DNA of 64,000 nucleotides from the NCBI RefSeq assembly GCF_020026925.1, contig NZ_JAIQDW010000008.1, positions 1 through 64,000 on the forward strand, in the 5' to 3' direction. A program made the position numbers and the translations under genes. A model generated the notes under the pieces. It ran no database searches. It was not told where the DNA came from and worked only from the letters and a program-made list of their open reading frames with translations. Below are positions 1-9,288 of this stretch, piece by piece; positions within the stretch are counted from its first letter, which is position 1, and the number at the start of each line of letters is the position of its first letter. This stretch comes from Flavobacterium hibisci. GTDB taxonomy: Bacteria > Bacteroidota > Bacteroidia > Flavobacteriales > Flavobacteriaceae.

Positions 1-392
1 CAATATTAGATGCAAACTTATAAGCAGGATATTCGCAGTTATTAATCGAGAAACAGAATACATAAACACCTATAAATTTGCATCTTAAATTTTAACACTT
101 TTTAATTGTTTTTTATCATAGAATGCGCAGCTTTTCAGTTGAAGACTTCGGGGAGCAGGGGGGATGGTTACTTATGTGATTAAGAAGGTGTGAAAATAAG
201 ACCCAGCCGCTGAAGTTGGAGAAATTCAAGATATTCCATTAAAACCAAAAACCACTCCGTAATGAAGTGGTTTTATTTGTTTTAACCGAGTTGAAAACGC
301 TACGTTTTGCATTTCTATTCTTTGCCGATTCTCTTTGTGGGCACGGAAAGAATTTCCGCGCTATTGTTGTCTACACATCTGCGCGATCGGGT
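1..392. other. left-edge spacer without a supported gene
   Basis: No convincing coding frame was found on either strand. The stretch holds a promoter-like TAAATTTG at 73-80 without a partner TTG box at usual spacing, a locally more GC-rich segment at about 300-395, and a terminator-type hairpin at 248-274. A 62-codon open frame at 267-455 has no start context or family resemblance and runs into the convergent gene, so I do not call it. The first 240 bases could be the 3' flank of a gene outside the window. Confidence 0.4.
248..274. terminator. hairpin terminator, probably bidirectional
   Basis: Perfect 9-bp inverted repeat AAAACCACT / AGTGGTTTT with a 9-base loop. On the plus strand it is followed by a T-rich stretch. 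It lies downstream of the minus-strand gene ending at 393 and could also end a plus-strand transcript entering from the left edge. Confidence 0.55.
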
Positions 393-947
393 TTATTTAA
401 TTTGCATTTTTTTAATTTTGTTTTGAATAATACTTATTGCAAGAGGGGGAAATGAAAAAGCAACAAAATTACTATTAAAATCCCTAAAACTGACTTTTCT
501 GTTTAATTCAATAGTAGAAATAAGTTTACAAATAAAATAACTATTATAAATAAAAGATACAATTGCAACAAACTGTATTAGAATCATAAAACTGACAAAA
601 TCAATATTAGGTCTACCACCATTTAAAAAACTAAATATATAAGCTACAAAAAATACAAAATTCAAGATTGTAATAACATTTACTAACAAACTAATTTTAA
701 AATTTGTTAATTTTAAATTAAAATGCTCATTTGAGTGATTGTACAAAAATGTTACAGAAATATTTAGCCAATAAAAATAAGGCAAATATAACATCCAAAA
801 AAATACAAATATTATGTAATATAATAACATTTTATCGAAAATCACTTGAGCTAAATTTATTAGAATAAGTTGAATTAAAATGGGTATTATTATTATCAAA
901 AAAATAACTTTTTTTGCACTCTGTTTTAAAAAATAATTTGTTCTCAT
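393..947 (-). CDS. multi-spanning membrane protein; possible immunity partner of the RHS protein
   Basis: A 184-residue, strongly hydrophobic protein of no family I recognise. About four or five membrane segments are visible, at roughly residues 14-38, 40-70, 86-108 and 118-142, with a weaker one near 165. It has no signal peptide and ends in a basic tail (KIKKMQIK). The ATG lies only 6 bases after the stop of the giant RHS gene, so the two are almost certainly co-transcribed. Its DNA is very AT-rich, like the 3' end of the RHS gene and unlike that gene's middle. Position directly after a polymorphic-toxin-type RHS gene suggests an immunity role, but this is inference from location only; it could also be an unrelated small membrane protein. 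Confidence 0.7.
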   Translation of the reverse strand: MRTNYFLKQSAKKVIFLIIIIPILIQLILINLAQVIFDKMLLYYIIFVFFWMLYLPYFYWLNISVTFLYNHSNEHFNLKLTNFKISLLVNVITILNFVFFVAYIFSFLNGGRPNIDFVSFMILIQFVAIVSFIYNSYFICKLISTIELNRKVSFRDFNSNFVAFSFPPLAISIIQNKIKKMQIK

Positions 948-953
948 ATCATA

Positions 954-3900
954 TTAAAAATTAAATTTCCAGCCACCTTTTATGTTTGTAAATCCTCCCA
1001 TACCAAGTCCCATACTGATTCCGGTATCAACACCTAAATAAATTTGATATTGATTATTGGATTGAAGTGACAATTCAACAGAAACCCCAAAATAACTAAC
1101 GGAAACTGATTCAAATCTACTCTCACCAATATTGTATTTAAAAGCCGCTCCAACACCATAACTAGCAGCAATTTCAAAATAATGATTTTTATTATAACTT
1201 GTAGTAGTTCTATTATATATATCATATTCTATTTTACGACTGAACTCTCTATATTCACCGATTTTTAGTCCAAAAACTTTTTTAATTGGAGTAAAATCTA
1301 CATATGTTCCAAATCTAGCGCCGACTTCTCCACCAAAATATTGATTTTTATTAACCCAGCTATCTAAATAACTTTTCATTAAAGGAGATGGCTTTTCTTG
1401 TCCAGGCGGATCAATTTGATGTAGTGCGTGATTCAGCCCACTAACCACAAGCCCCGTAACAGCTCCCTGCCAAAAATTACCACCTGTAAGAGCTGCTCCC
1501 GCACCACCCGAAACAGTACCAAAAGCAATCATACCTGCAACATTATTTGCACCTATAGCGCCACTTATTCCCTGATGCGCATAAGTAGTTGTTACAAAAT
1601 GTCCTTCGGTTAAACTGCTATTTGTTTCAAAATTTGTTTCAGTTGTACTTCCTCCACTCCAAGCACTAGCTGCAATACTACTCAAAGCACCAGAAGCAAA
1701 ACCACTCCAGAATTTTCCTCCTTGCATCGCTGACATACCACCCTGAAAAGTTCCATGTGCCACAGCACTTACTGCAGCCCTGACATAAAAATTCGTAATC
1801 GTACTGGCCGCACTACCAATACCGTATGTTACCGCAGCACTTGCCGCACCAATAAATGTAGCTTTTGCCAAACCTCCCACGCTAAATGGAACATCGGCCA
1901 GCAAGGCCGTTACTGTGTAAGTCAATGCAGCCATTGTTGCGCCAATTAATACAGCCCCAGCAAAACCAATAATTACTTCCCCACTTGGGTCGGTATACAT
2001 CAACGGGTTATTCAGCACATAGGCATACCTGTTGTAATTCTGGGTATTCTCCGGCTGTTGTATAAAATTGTCCGGCATTAAAAAAGAACGTAAAACAGGA
2101 TCGTACAAACGGCCGTTCATGTGGATCAGTCCAACCTCTGCCAGATGCTCGTGGCTGGTATAACCACGGTCGAGCATCATCAGCGCTGCCCCTGTACCGT
2201 TTGTTGGCAGGGTGATGGCAACGCCATTTTTCTGCAATTTGGCCAGATTCCCCCAGGCATCAAACTGGCGTCTCTCGACTGCTGCACCTGTGTTGTCTGA
2301 AATGGCTATAATGCTTCCCAGATAATCCCTGTGAAGATAATACTTTTTGTCTGTAATGGCGCCTGTCGCGACCGTTTTTGTCTTTTCTGTATATAAAGGC
2401 GCTCCGTACGCATCACCTCCTACATAAGTTCGTATGGTAATTTCTGTCGGGGTTTTGATGATCTCTACCGTGCCGTCGTCTGTATAATTCTTGGTTTTGG
2501 TATATACACCAACTGCTCCCGGTGTCGGGATCTGGTAGCCAAATTTCATCGCCTGTCTTGACAGATGCGAATTGTAGGTAAAGGCTGTGCTGCCCTTATC
2601 GCTTTCGTTGATCGAAATCGGGCTTTTGAACATGTTATAAGTTACCAGTTGTTTCGGCAGCTCATTGTAATAGGCAGCTCCTTCTGTTGTCAGCTCTATT
2701 TCCTTCTTCTGGTAAATCCCGGTATTGAAATTGCCATTGTAGGTTACTGTACCCAGTTTGTTGTTGTTGGTGATCCTTCCCCTGTCGTCATACGTATTAG
2801 TATCGACAGTACCTGTCAACGGGCTTGTCCAGTGTGTCAATCGGTCTAAAGCATCATACGTAAAAGTTTCATTGGTTCCCAATGCCACATTCTGTCGGTT
2901 GTTCAGGGTTCCTTTTATCGCATTGAAGCTATAGGTATTGTTTACAATATTAATGCTGTTTTTGGTATGCGTCTGAGAGGTATAATACCCATGGACATCA
3001 TACGCATTCGTGATGGCTACCCCGTTGCCCAGTGTCTGGGTCAGCGGCTGCATTTTCTCGTTGGCTGTATTGAGCTGCCATAAAACCGCATCATTGGCAT
3101 CGGTGAGTTTGTCCATGATGCCATTGTAGGTATTGTACACATTTTTTGTCGTAACAGACTCGCTAAGCCCTGATGTAAGTTCCTGCGTAGCATTGGTTGC
3201 TGTAGCAGGTCTCCCATAATTATCATACGTTATGGTTTTTGTCTGTGTAAAAGCGGCATTGCTTTCAGTAGTGGTTTCAGGCCTGTGCAAAGCATCATAG
3301 GTATATGCGAAACTGTCTATGTTTCCACCCAGACTATTTTTGCTGACCTCACCTGTCAGCTGGGCAAAAGAGTTATAGGCATACTCTGTCTCAATATCGG
3401 CTCCGTCTCCTGACACTTTTCTTTTGGTCACTTTTCCAAAATCATCGTAGGTTGTAGTAGTGTTTCCTTTTGGGGTGGTTTCTGTAATCAGCTGTCCAAA
3501 GGCATCGTAGCTGTAGGTGTAGGTACCCGCATTAGGATCGGTCATCGCTGTTTTGTTTCCCCAACCATCGAGGCTGATATTTACCTTATGCCCGCCATAA
3601 TTTGATTCTTTGAGCTGGCCATTGGCATAATATGTAAAAGTGATGGTGCCTCCAGGGTCTGTGGTCTGTGTTTTGTTGCCCAGGGCATCCACGGTTGCCG
3701 TTGTGGTTTTTCCATCATCAACGCTGGTTGTAGTCAAGCCTGAATACGACAAGGTCTGAATCCTTCCTGTTGGCTGTGTTATTTTGGTCGGACGCATCAG
3801 GTAATCGTATTCATATTCTACCCAGCGTGTTGGAGATGAAAAATAAGGCTCGCTTTCTTTTGTCTTTCTGCCCAGGCCGTCATAAACCACCTGCTTTGAA

Positions 3901-6900
3901 ATCGTTGAATTGACTGCCAAACCTTTTGTTGTTGTGATGACTGCTCTTCCCAACACATCGTATTGCGTGATGCTTTTAGCATTGTCACCTACCGTATTCT
4001 GGCTTGTAGTGGTGTAGCCTCCATCTGCTAATTTAGCGTATGTAATGGTGGTTTCCAATGGCACGGCAGATACGCCTGTGGTTTTGGTTTTGATCAGTTT
4101 TCCCCAATTGTCAAAGGTATAATCGCTTACTACTCCCAAAGGACTCGTTGATTGTGTTACCTGCCCCATTCTGTTGTAAACAAAACTGGTTACAAAGTTT
4201 TGATGATCTGTTTTTTTGACCACAAAACGCTTGGTAGTATCGTACTCGTCTTTAATCGTTCTGGCTACCGGAGGCGTCGGTAATGCATTGGGCGCAGAAA
4301 CTGTTTTGGTCAGCAGGTTCCCGACTGCATCATAGGTCATGTCCTCGACAATAGCATAGGTATTATTCCCTTTTTTCTCTGTACGGGTCAGGTTGGTTCC
4401 TGTGTAGGTATAAATCTCTTCAGAGGTTCGGGTATCGCCGGAAGCAACATTATGGGTTGAGGTATTTACTTTTTTAGGCCTTCCGATATAATAGGCGCTG
4501 CCTGTTCCTGATGGGTTATTATCATATTCAGTATTCACTGTTGTACTTCCTTGCTCTGTTGAACCGCTGTATTTTTTGGTAACTGATCTGGTTTCCAAAC
4601 CATAATAATCTACAGAGGTCACGGTGCCATCATAGGTAAAAGCAGTCTCTGATTTTATGCCCGACAATGCATCAAGAGTCGTTTGTGAATCCAGCAAAAC
4701 ATTATATACTTTTGATGCTGGATTGGTGTAAGTTGAAAAGACATTCGTTTTAGTGCTTAACAAATTAGAAGGTACTGCATCAAAAACCGTAGCCCCGTTG
4801 GTGCTTGACCAGGTTATGGTATTGGCTCCTCTAAGATTCACATCATTGTGCTGTGTTGTCCATATTTTGGTATCAGACGGAGATAAATACCAACTGCTTC
4901 TTGTAGTCCTGGTGAAGCCGACTGTCCCATAATTGAAATTGGATACATAACCTCGGTACCTGAAATCCTGGTATTTGGAAACTCCGTTGATAGTAGCCGT
5001 AAGCTTAGAAACCAAATAACTTCCCGGATTTCTGATAATCTCAATATTGGGATAGCTTACTGCATTAGCAGAAGAATAAAAATCGGTGCTGCCATTGCCT
5101 AATATATTGCCTCCCTCAGGTGCCATCATCGGCTTATATTCAATAGTCTGGACAATCTTGCCATTGGCTTCTGTTACGGTCTTTAAACGATTGTCAGAAT
5201 CAAAATCTTTATTGAACTGGTAATATTCGATTTTATTATAATGCCCCCGAACAATTACCAGATCTGTATTGGCTCCGTTGTACCTGTAATTTGATACTAA
5301 AGGAATCGGGATATCAGGTGAACCGGAAAAATAGCCTGATGGCTGTCCCGTAATAGGCGAAAGATTATCATTTTTAGAATCATAGGTCATAGGAAAGGTC
5401 GTTGCACTGGCAGTATTGCCTATGTTGTTGGTGTACCCCTTTACCCACCATTCAGTATTATGGTCATTAATCGTCCATTTTGGCTTGTAATATCTTCTCC
5501 ACACCCTTACTATGTCTGACTTTCCATCTTTGTTGATATCAATAGCGTAATAATTACTGAAATGAGTCTGCGAATCGAAATGAGTACCTGTATTAGGCCA
5601 ATACTCTACAATATTGTGTGATTCTTTTACAAAAAATTCTCCTCCCGCTGGTTTAGGGTTGCTATAATAAATATGCCATATTGAGTGGGTAGATCCTTCC
5701 CCTCCTTCAGTATCGGGTAACATAATATCGGTTTTACCATCACCATTATAGTCGCCAAGAAGCAACTGCTTGGTTTTTGAATATTTATCTAGTGTCCCTT
5801 GCCCAATTATTTCTAGTTCTATCCACGGACTTACGGTTAATTGTTTAAAACTCCATATCTTATAAGTTTTATCATCTTTAATCTCAACAAGGTCAGTTTT
5901 ACCATCACCATTAAAATCTGTAGTCAAAATTTTTGAAGTATACCACCAATTATCTAATACTGACGCTGGTAATTTCAAAAAACCAGGATTTCCTAAATTA
6001 GCTGAAGCAGCAGAATTTAAATCAACAATATATAATTCATCATAATAATTTCTCACATATTCTCTTCTATATCCAGCATTAGCTTCTCCGCCATGTGCGC
6101 CAGGATTATTATAAAAATAAATTGTGTTTTGCATATGATATCTCAATATAGGATTTACAACCAAAACTTCACTTATTCCATCACCGTTAAAATCTCCTTC
6201 GTAATATCTTCTACTATAAGAGGGATCTGTTATTGTGCCGCTATCAACATATTCGCCCATATATTGATCAACATATTCAAATACATCTTGCTCTGATTCT
6301 AAAACAAGTGTTTCCTGCTGGGTATTTAAGAGCTTGGAATATTCCAGATTGACGCTGTTTGCTGCTATATTATAAATGTCAAATTTTATATAATTAGTTT
6401 GTGCAGGAACTAAAGGTTTTACAAGTGACTGAAATTGATTTAACTTATTATTAGCTAAGGTAGTGGCTGCAAATGTTTTTTCTCCACTCCATCCGGAGGG
6501 CATTGCAATCCCTGCATTTCCAGTATCATTTAGAAATAAATTTGTGAATATTTTATTTCCCGCAACAAAATCCAATCTGCCATCGCCATCAAAATCCCCA
6601 GCTACATCAGCCTCACTAAAACTTAGATTATTAGTATATTCTTTTTCTTTCCTTATAGTTGTAACTGGTGTGGTATAGTAGTCAAAAGTTATTGGATTTG
6701 ATTCTTCACTTTGGGCATTGATTTCCTTTATACTTGTAACTCTCTCATATCCCGAATCATCAGTCGCATGCGTTAATTTGTAAGTCCTGAAAACAGAATT
6801 ATTAGCGTATACCTCTATCGATTTTAAAATTTGTGTTGCATAAAGTGCCGTTCCTTTCACATAGTCCCTTTCTACACGTTTGGCATTATCATACTTAAAA

Positions 6901-7574
6901 GTAATTTTATCCTGGGCTGCTATTCCTGCTGCAGTGTTTCCGCTAAAAATAATGGAATCGATATACAACTGGTTTGTACTGTTATAGATAACTTTTTTAT
7001 AGGTATAGTCAATAAAATTACCATATGTGTCTTCAAAACGCACAATGTACCAGGAGTTAACAGAAACCGAATTCTGCAGGCTTCCTGCTCCTTTTGAGCC
7101 GTACCAGCTTCTTGAACCGTCTGGTGCTGTTACAATAAAGTAGGTTACAGTACCTTCAATTTTTAATTCAATTTTGGTATTGCTTTTATATTCAGTTTCG
7201 TAGGTCGAACCGTTTGCCCAATAGGTACCTGTTTTTATTAATAAACGCTGGCCATCTAAAGCCAGTTTATCGTTGTCGTCAAAATCAACGCCATCTACAA
7301 AACCGTCTATATCCCGGCGTGTGGCTATACGGCTGATTGCCGAAATGCTATTGATGCTCCAGCCTTGTCCGGCAATTCCTCCTTTAACCCCGCTGCTGTA
7401 TGTAAGATTGATTATGGGTGCCACATTTTTTATGCTGGGCGGCATGGCTATGGGTAAGGTATAGGTTGCCGTACCTGATGCGGCTATTTGTAATTCGCCT
7501 TTAGTGTCTGTGAAATTTTGAGAAAACGAAAAATGTGTAGCTAAAATAAAAATGAAAAAGTAAAAGTGTTTCAT
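954..7574 (-). CDS. giant secreted SpvB / FG-GAP / RHS-repeat protein
   Basis: A 2206-residue protein. Residues 1-18 are a Sec signal peptide ending in FSFSQ. A SpvB/TcB-like N-terminal region follows (about 30-300, with a Gly-rich GVKGGIAGQGWSI segment). Five FG-GAP/VCBS-type calcium loops of DxDGDG form lie near residues 328, 463, 553, 608 and 680. Many YD repeats run from about 1000 to 1700. The RHS core spans about 1745 (HRDYLGSI) to 1863 (NNPLMYTDPSGE). After the core come about 340 residues: a Gly/Ala-rich hydrophobic stretch, a break at DPPGQEKPSP (about 2056), then about 150 residues of alternating polar/hydrophobic character. In related proteins the YD region forms a shell around a variable C-terminal toxin; the tail here matches no toxin I know. 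It follows a T9SS-tailed gene by 8 bases and precedes the membrane-protein gene by 6. Confidence 0.9.
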   Translation of the reverse strand: MKHFYFFIFILATHFSFSQNFTDTKGELQIAASGTATYTLPIAMPPSIKNVAPIINLTYSSGVKGGIAGQGWSINSISAISRIATRRDIDGFVDGVDFDDNDKLALDGQRLLIKTGTYWANGSTYETEYKSNTKIELKIEGTVTYFIVTAPDGSRSWYGSKGAGSLQNSVSVNSWYIVRFEDTYGNFIDYTYKKVIYNSTNQLYIDSIIFSGNTAAGIAAQDKITFKYDNAKRVERDYVKGTALYATQILKSIEVYANNSVFRTYKLTHATDDSGYERVTSIKEINAQSEESNPITFDYYTTPVTTIRKEKEYTNNLSFSEADVAGDFDGDGRLDFVAGNKIFTNLFLNDTGNAGIAMPSGWSGEKTFAATTLANNKLNQFQSLVKPLVPAQTNYIKFDIYNIAANSVNLEYSKLLNTQQETLVLESEQDVFEYVDQYMGEYVDSGTITDPSYSRRYYEGDFNGDGISEVLVVNPILRYHMQNTIYFYNNPGAHGGEANAGYRREYVRNYYDELYIVDLNSAASANLGNPGFLKLPASVLDNWWYTSKILTTDFNGDGKTDLVEIKDDKTYKIWSFKQLTVSPWIELEIIGQGTLDKYSKTKQLLLGDYNGDGKTDIMLPDTEGGEGSTHSIWHIYYSNPKPAGGEFFVKESHNIVEYWPNTGTHFDSQTHFSNYYAIDINKDGKSDIVRVWRRYYKPKWTINDHNTEWWVKGYTNNIGNTASATTFPMTYDSKNDNLSPITGQPSGYFSGSPDIPIPLVSNYRYNGANTDLVIVRGHYNKIEYYQFNKDFDSDNRLKTVTEANGKIVQTIEYKPMMAPEGGNILGNGSTDFYSSANAVSYPNIEIIRNPGSYLVSKLTATINGVSKYQDFRYRGYVSNFNYGTVGFTRTTRSSWYLSPSDTKIWTTQHNDVNLRGANTITWSSTNGATVFDAVPSNLLSTKTNVFSTYTNPASKVYNVLLDSQTTLDALSGIKSETAFTYDGTVTSVDYYGLETRSVTKKYSGSTEQGSTTVNTEYDNNPSGTGSAYYIGRPKKVNTSTHNVASGDTRTSEEIYTYTGTNLTRTEKKGNNTYAIVEDMTYDAVGNLLTKTVSAPNALPTPPVARTIKDEYDTTKRFVVKKTDHQNFVTSFVYNRMGQVTQSTSPLGVVSDYTFDNWGKLIKTKTTGVSAVPLETTITYAKLADGGYTTTSQNTVGDNAKSITQYDVLGRAVITTTKGLAVNSTISKQVVYDGLGRKTKESEPYFSSPTRWVEYEYDYLMRPTKITQPTGRIQTLSYSGLTTTSVDDGKTTTATVDALGNKTQTTDPGGTITFTYYANGQLKESNYGGHKVNISLDGWGNKTAMTDPNAGTYTYSYDAFGQLITETTPKGNTTTTYDDFGKVTKRKVSGDGADIETEYAYNSFAQLTGEVSKNSLGGNIDSFAYTYDALHRPETTTESNAAFTQTKTITYDNYGRPATATNATQELTSGLSESVTTKNVYNTYNGIMDKLTDANDAVLWQLNTANEKMQPLTQTLGNGVAITNAYDVHGYYTSQTHTKNSINIVNNTYSFNAIKGTLNNRQNVALGTNETFTYDALDRLTHWTSPLTGTVDTNTYDDRGRITNNNKLGTVTYNGNFNTGIYQKKEIELTTEGAAYYNELPKQLVTYNMFKSPISINESDKGSTAFTYNSHLSRQAMKFGYQIPTPGAVGVYTKTKNYTDDGTVEIIKTPTEITIRTYVGGDAYGAPLYTEKTKTVATGAITDKKYYLHRDYLGSIIAISDNTGAAVERRQFDAWGNLAKLQKNGVAITLPTNGTGAALMMLDRGYTSHEHLAEVGLIHMNGRLYDPVLRSFLMPDNFIQQPENTQNYNRYAYVLNNPLMYTDPSGEVIIGFAGAVLIGATMAALTYTVTALLADVPFSVGGLAKATFIGAASAAVTYGIGSAASTITNFYVRAAVSAVAHGTFQGGMSAMQGGKFWSGFASGALSSIAASAWSGGSTTETNFETNSSLTEGHFVTTTYAHQGISGAIGANNVAGMIAFGTVSGGAGAALTGGNFWQGAVTGLVVSGLNHALHQIDPPGQEKPSPLMKSYLDSWVNKNQYFGGEVGARFGTYVDFTPIKKVFGLKIGEYREFSRKIEYDIYNRTTTSYNKNHYFEIAASYGVGAAFKYNIGESRFESVSVSYFGVSVELSLQSNNQYQIYLGVDTGISMGLGMGGFTNIKGGWKFNF

Positions 7575-7582
7575 ATCACAAT

Positions 7583-8035
7583 TTATTGCTTGATAATTTT
7601 AAATGATTTTGGGGTACCTGATTTGTAGTTAACTAAAACAACATACACCCCTGATGGGTATGACTGAAACAAAATATTTTGGGTATTTGTATTTTTAGTT
7701 TCCTGAAACGTTTTTAAAACCTGTCCTGTAAGTGAGAAAAGCTGAATTGAAGTGACATAATTGTCATCTGTTAACTCCCATTTTAAATACAGTTCTTCTT
7801 TTACCGGATTCGGATAGTAGGAAATCATGTCCTCTCCTTCGATTTTTTCAAGGTCTTCTTCCACAATGGCTTCTATTTCCTTGACTTGTTTGCCTGTTTC
7901 CGGCGGGCAGTTGACACACAATATCCTGCTGGTCTGATTCCCGGCAGTGTCATAACTAAACTTAATCTTCGTTTGGTTTTGGGATTTCACAGAAAGTGAG
8001 AATAGAAGGAATAGAAATAGTAGTTTTTTTATCAT
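7583..8035 (-). CDS. small secreted protein with one YD-like motif and a T9SS type A sorting domain
   Basis: About 150 residues when started at the ATG at 8035, whose product begins MIKKLLFLFLLFSLSVKSQ, a clean signal peptide. An upstream ATG-less extension to 8071 is possible but would bury that signal. A short YDTAGNQTSR motif of RHS YD-repeat type follows, then a CVNCPP pair, an acidic linker and a Por_Secre_tail-type C-terminal domain (YYPNPVKEELYL to KSFKIIKQ). T9SS exports such proteins across the outer membrane and removes the tail. The gene ends 8 bases before the giant RHS gene, which has a signal peptide but no visible sorting tail. The pair may therefore be a split system in which this small protein supplies the surface-delivery signal; that role is inference. 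Confidence 0.85.
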   Translation of the reverse strand: MIKKLLFLFLLFSLSVKSQNQTKIKFSYDTAGNQTSRILCVNCPPETGKQVKEIEAIVEEDLEKIEGEDMISYYPNPVKEELYLKWELTDDNYVTSIQLFSLTGQVLKTFQETKNTNTQNILFQSYPSGVYVVLVNYKSGTPKSFKIIKQ

Positions 8036-8393
8036 AGTTATGGGCGTTTTATAAAGTATAATTTGGTGCAAAACGAAGCAAAAATTACTTACAAAACAAT
8101 ACCCATATTTAGTGATTTTATAAAAAAAGTATACCCTGTTTTATCACAAGAACCATGATAAAACGAATGAAAGTAAATTAGCAAAAAGCTAAAAAGTGAC
8201 TTTGAATGATAAAAGAGATCCGATGACTAAAAAATAGATTTCGAATATATTATAATGTATAAAGTCCCTGAGATTTTAGGAGGGTTACAATTTCTAAGAA
8301 ACTAAAAAAAGTATAAAGTCAGAGTAAACTTTGCAGAACATGAGTGTAAGTTTTTATAATTAATCTGGATAAGAAAAATACGATTTAGAGGTA
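8036..8393. other. intergenic spacer between RHS operon and HTH gene
   Basis: No gene is supported. It must contain the promoter of the minus-strand T9SS/RHS operon, but I see no exact TAnnTTTG box there. Sequence is AT-rich with no long repeat. The part at 8036-8071 is open in the frame of the downstream gene and is probably leader. Confidence 0.4.
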
Positions 8394-8768
8394 TTATTTC
8401 CTTTTCTTATCCTCTAATTTCTTTTCGATAATAGCAACAATTTTATCTGTAGTAGCTTCTTTGTCAAAATACTTTAAGAAAGCTTCGTATCCGGGATCTG
8501 AATTTTGGTACACTGAATTCGGGTCACGTAAAATATTATTTTGATCTTGTTCAATTTCTATATCTCCTACCCCGGTTAAAACCCAATTTATGTTTAAATT
8601 AGGATAAACCTGCATAATTTTTTTCAAAATATTCATTCCCAGTGACCTAGAATTTGTTAAAATTGGATGCAAAGAGGTGTATAATATATCATTTTCTATA
8701 CAGAACTGCCTAAGGTTAACTTCCTTGCTTTCAATGTAGTAGCGTAATCTCTCGCCTTCTGTTTGCAT
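8394..8768 (-). CDS. small helix-turn-helix (XRE/phage-repressor type) regulator
   Basis: A 124-residue protein whose N-terminal 65 residues resemble Cro/CI-type DNA-binding domains common in Bacteroidota: an RLRYYIESK helix, a LRQFCIENDILYTSLHPIL helix pair, and the NINWVLTGVGDIE signature that in this group closes the DNA-binding fold. A linker and a short charged C-terminal tail follow. It is divergent from a second small DNA-binding-like gene at 8895, with 126 bases between them holding a promoter box and a perfect 11-bp tandem repeat. This arrangement is typical of a mobile-element or phage-derived switch, although no other phage genes are visible. Targets are unknown; autoregulation and control of the RHS or lipoprotein loci are possible. 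Confidence 0.75.
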   Translation of the reverse strand: MQTEGERLRYYIESKEVNLRQFCIENDILYTSLHPILTNSRSLGMNILKKIMQVYPNLNINWVLTGVGDIEIEQDQNNILRDPNSVYQNSDPGYEAFLKYFDKEATTDKIVAIIEKKLEDKKRK

Positions 8769-8818
8769 TTTTTTTAAATTTTTGTATTAAAAATGATACA
8801 ATATATTAATAAATGATA

Positions 8819-8859
8819 TATATTTGAAGTAGTTACTTCGTAGTAAAATCGTAGTAAAA
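8819..8859 (+). promoter_or_regulatory. promoter box and tandem operator-like repeat for the gene at 8895
   Basis: TATATTTG at 8819-8826 fits the Bacteroidota TAnnTTTG element. It is followed by two head-to-tail perfect copies of TCGTAGTAAAA at 8838-8848 and 8849-8859. The 11-bp period places both copies on the same helix face, as expected for a repressor site just after the transcription start. No TTG partner is present at usual spacing. That one of the flanking DNA-binding proteins acts here is inference. Confidence 0.45.
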
Positions 8860-8894
8860 ATACAATAATTATATGATTCTAATAATACTTATCT

Positions 8895-9158
8895 ATGATT
8901 ACAGCCAAACAAAGGAATAAAATGAAGAAAGTCTTTAAAACAGGCTACTCAAAAGAGGTTAAAAAGCTTTTAGAAGAGAAGGAGATCTGGAACAAAAAAG
9001 GACTTCCGTTTAGCAATTCTTATATTACTCATGTTTTTAATGGCAGAAATACCAATAACGATATTGAGGAAACGATAATTGAATTGTATCAAAAAAGATT
9101 ATACGAAGAAACTAAGATTACATTACGCAGAAAAGAAATTTTCGGCAAAAAAATATAG
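8895..9158 (+). CDS. small basic DNA-binding-like protein
   Basis: 87 residues, very rich in lysine and arginine. The central motif LPFSNSYITHVFNGRNTNND resembles the recognition-helix region of small Bacteroidota helix-turn-helix proteins (pattern S-x-x-Y-I-x-x-V-x-x-G-R), followed by helices with IEETIIELYQKR. The family is not one I can name. The gene is divergent from the XRE-type gene at 8394-8768 and has a TAnnTTTG box 69 bases before its ATG. It probably forms a regulatory pair with that gene. It could instead be a small nucleoid-associated or mobile-element accessory protein. Confidence 0.6.
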   Translation: MITAKQRNKMKKVFKTGYSKEVKKLLEEKEIWNKKGLPFSNSYITHVFNGRNTNNDIEETIIELYQKRLYEETKITLRRKEIFGKKI

Positions 9159-9288
9159 CTGCAGGTGTAAATATAAAATGATGCAGAAAAGAAACACATC
9201 AGCTTAAAATCTGCAATGGATTTTAAAAGTAAGTACAGTCTAATCAGGATTAATTATCAAAGTTACAAATCAAATAAATCGAGTAATT

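Noticed and set aside
73..80. Promoter TAAATTTG at the left edge
   Set aside because: No partner box and no downstream gene to drive.
267..455. Possible small plus-strand gene at the left edge
   Set aside because: No start context, low-complexity product, and it runs into the convergent membrane-protein gene.
2565..2849. Open plus-strand frame inside the RHS gene
   Set aside because: Antisense of YD repeats, which by composition leave long open frames; no independent signal.
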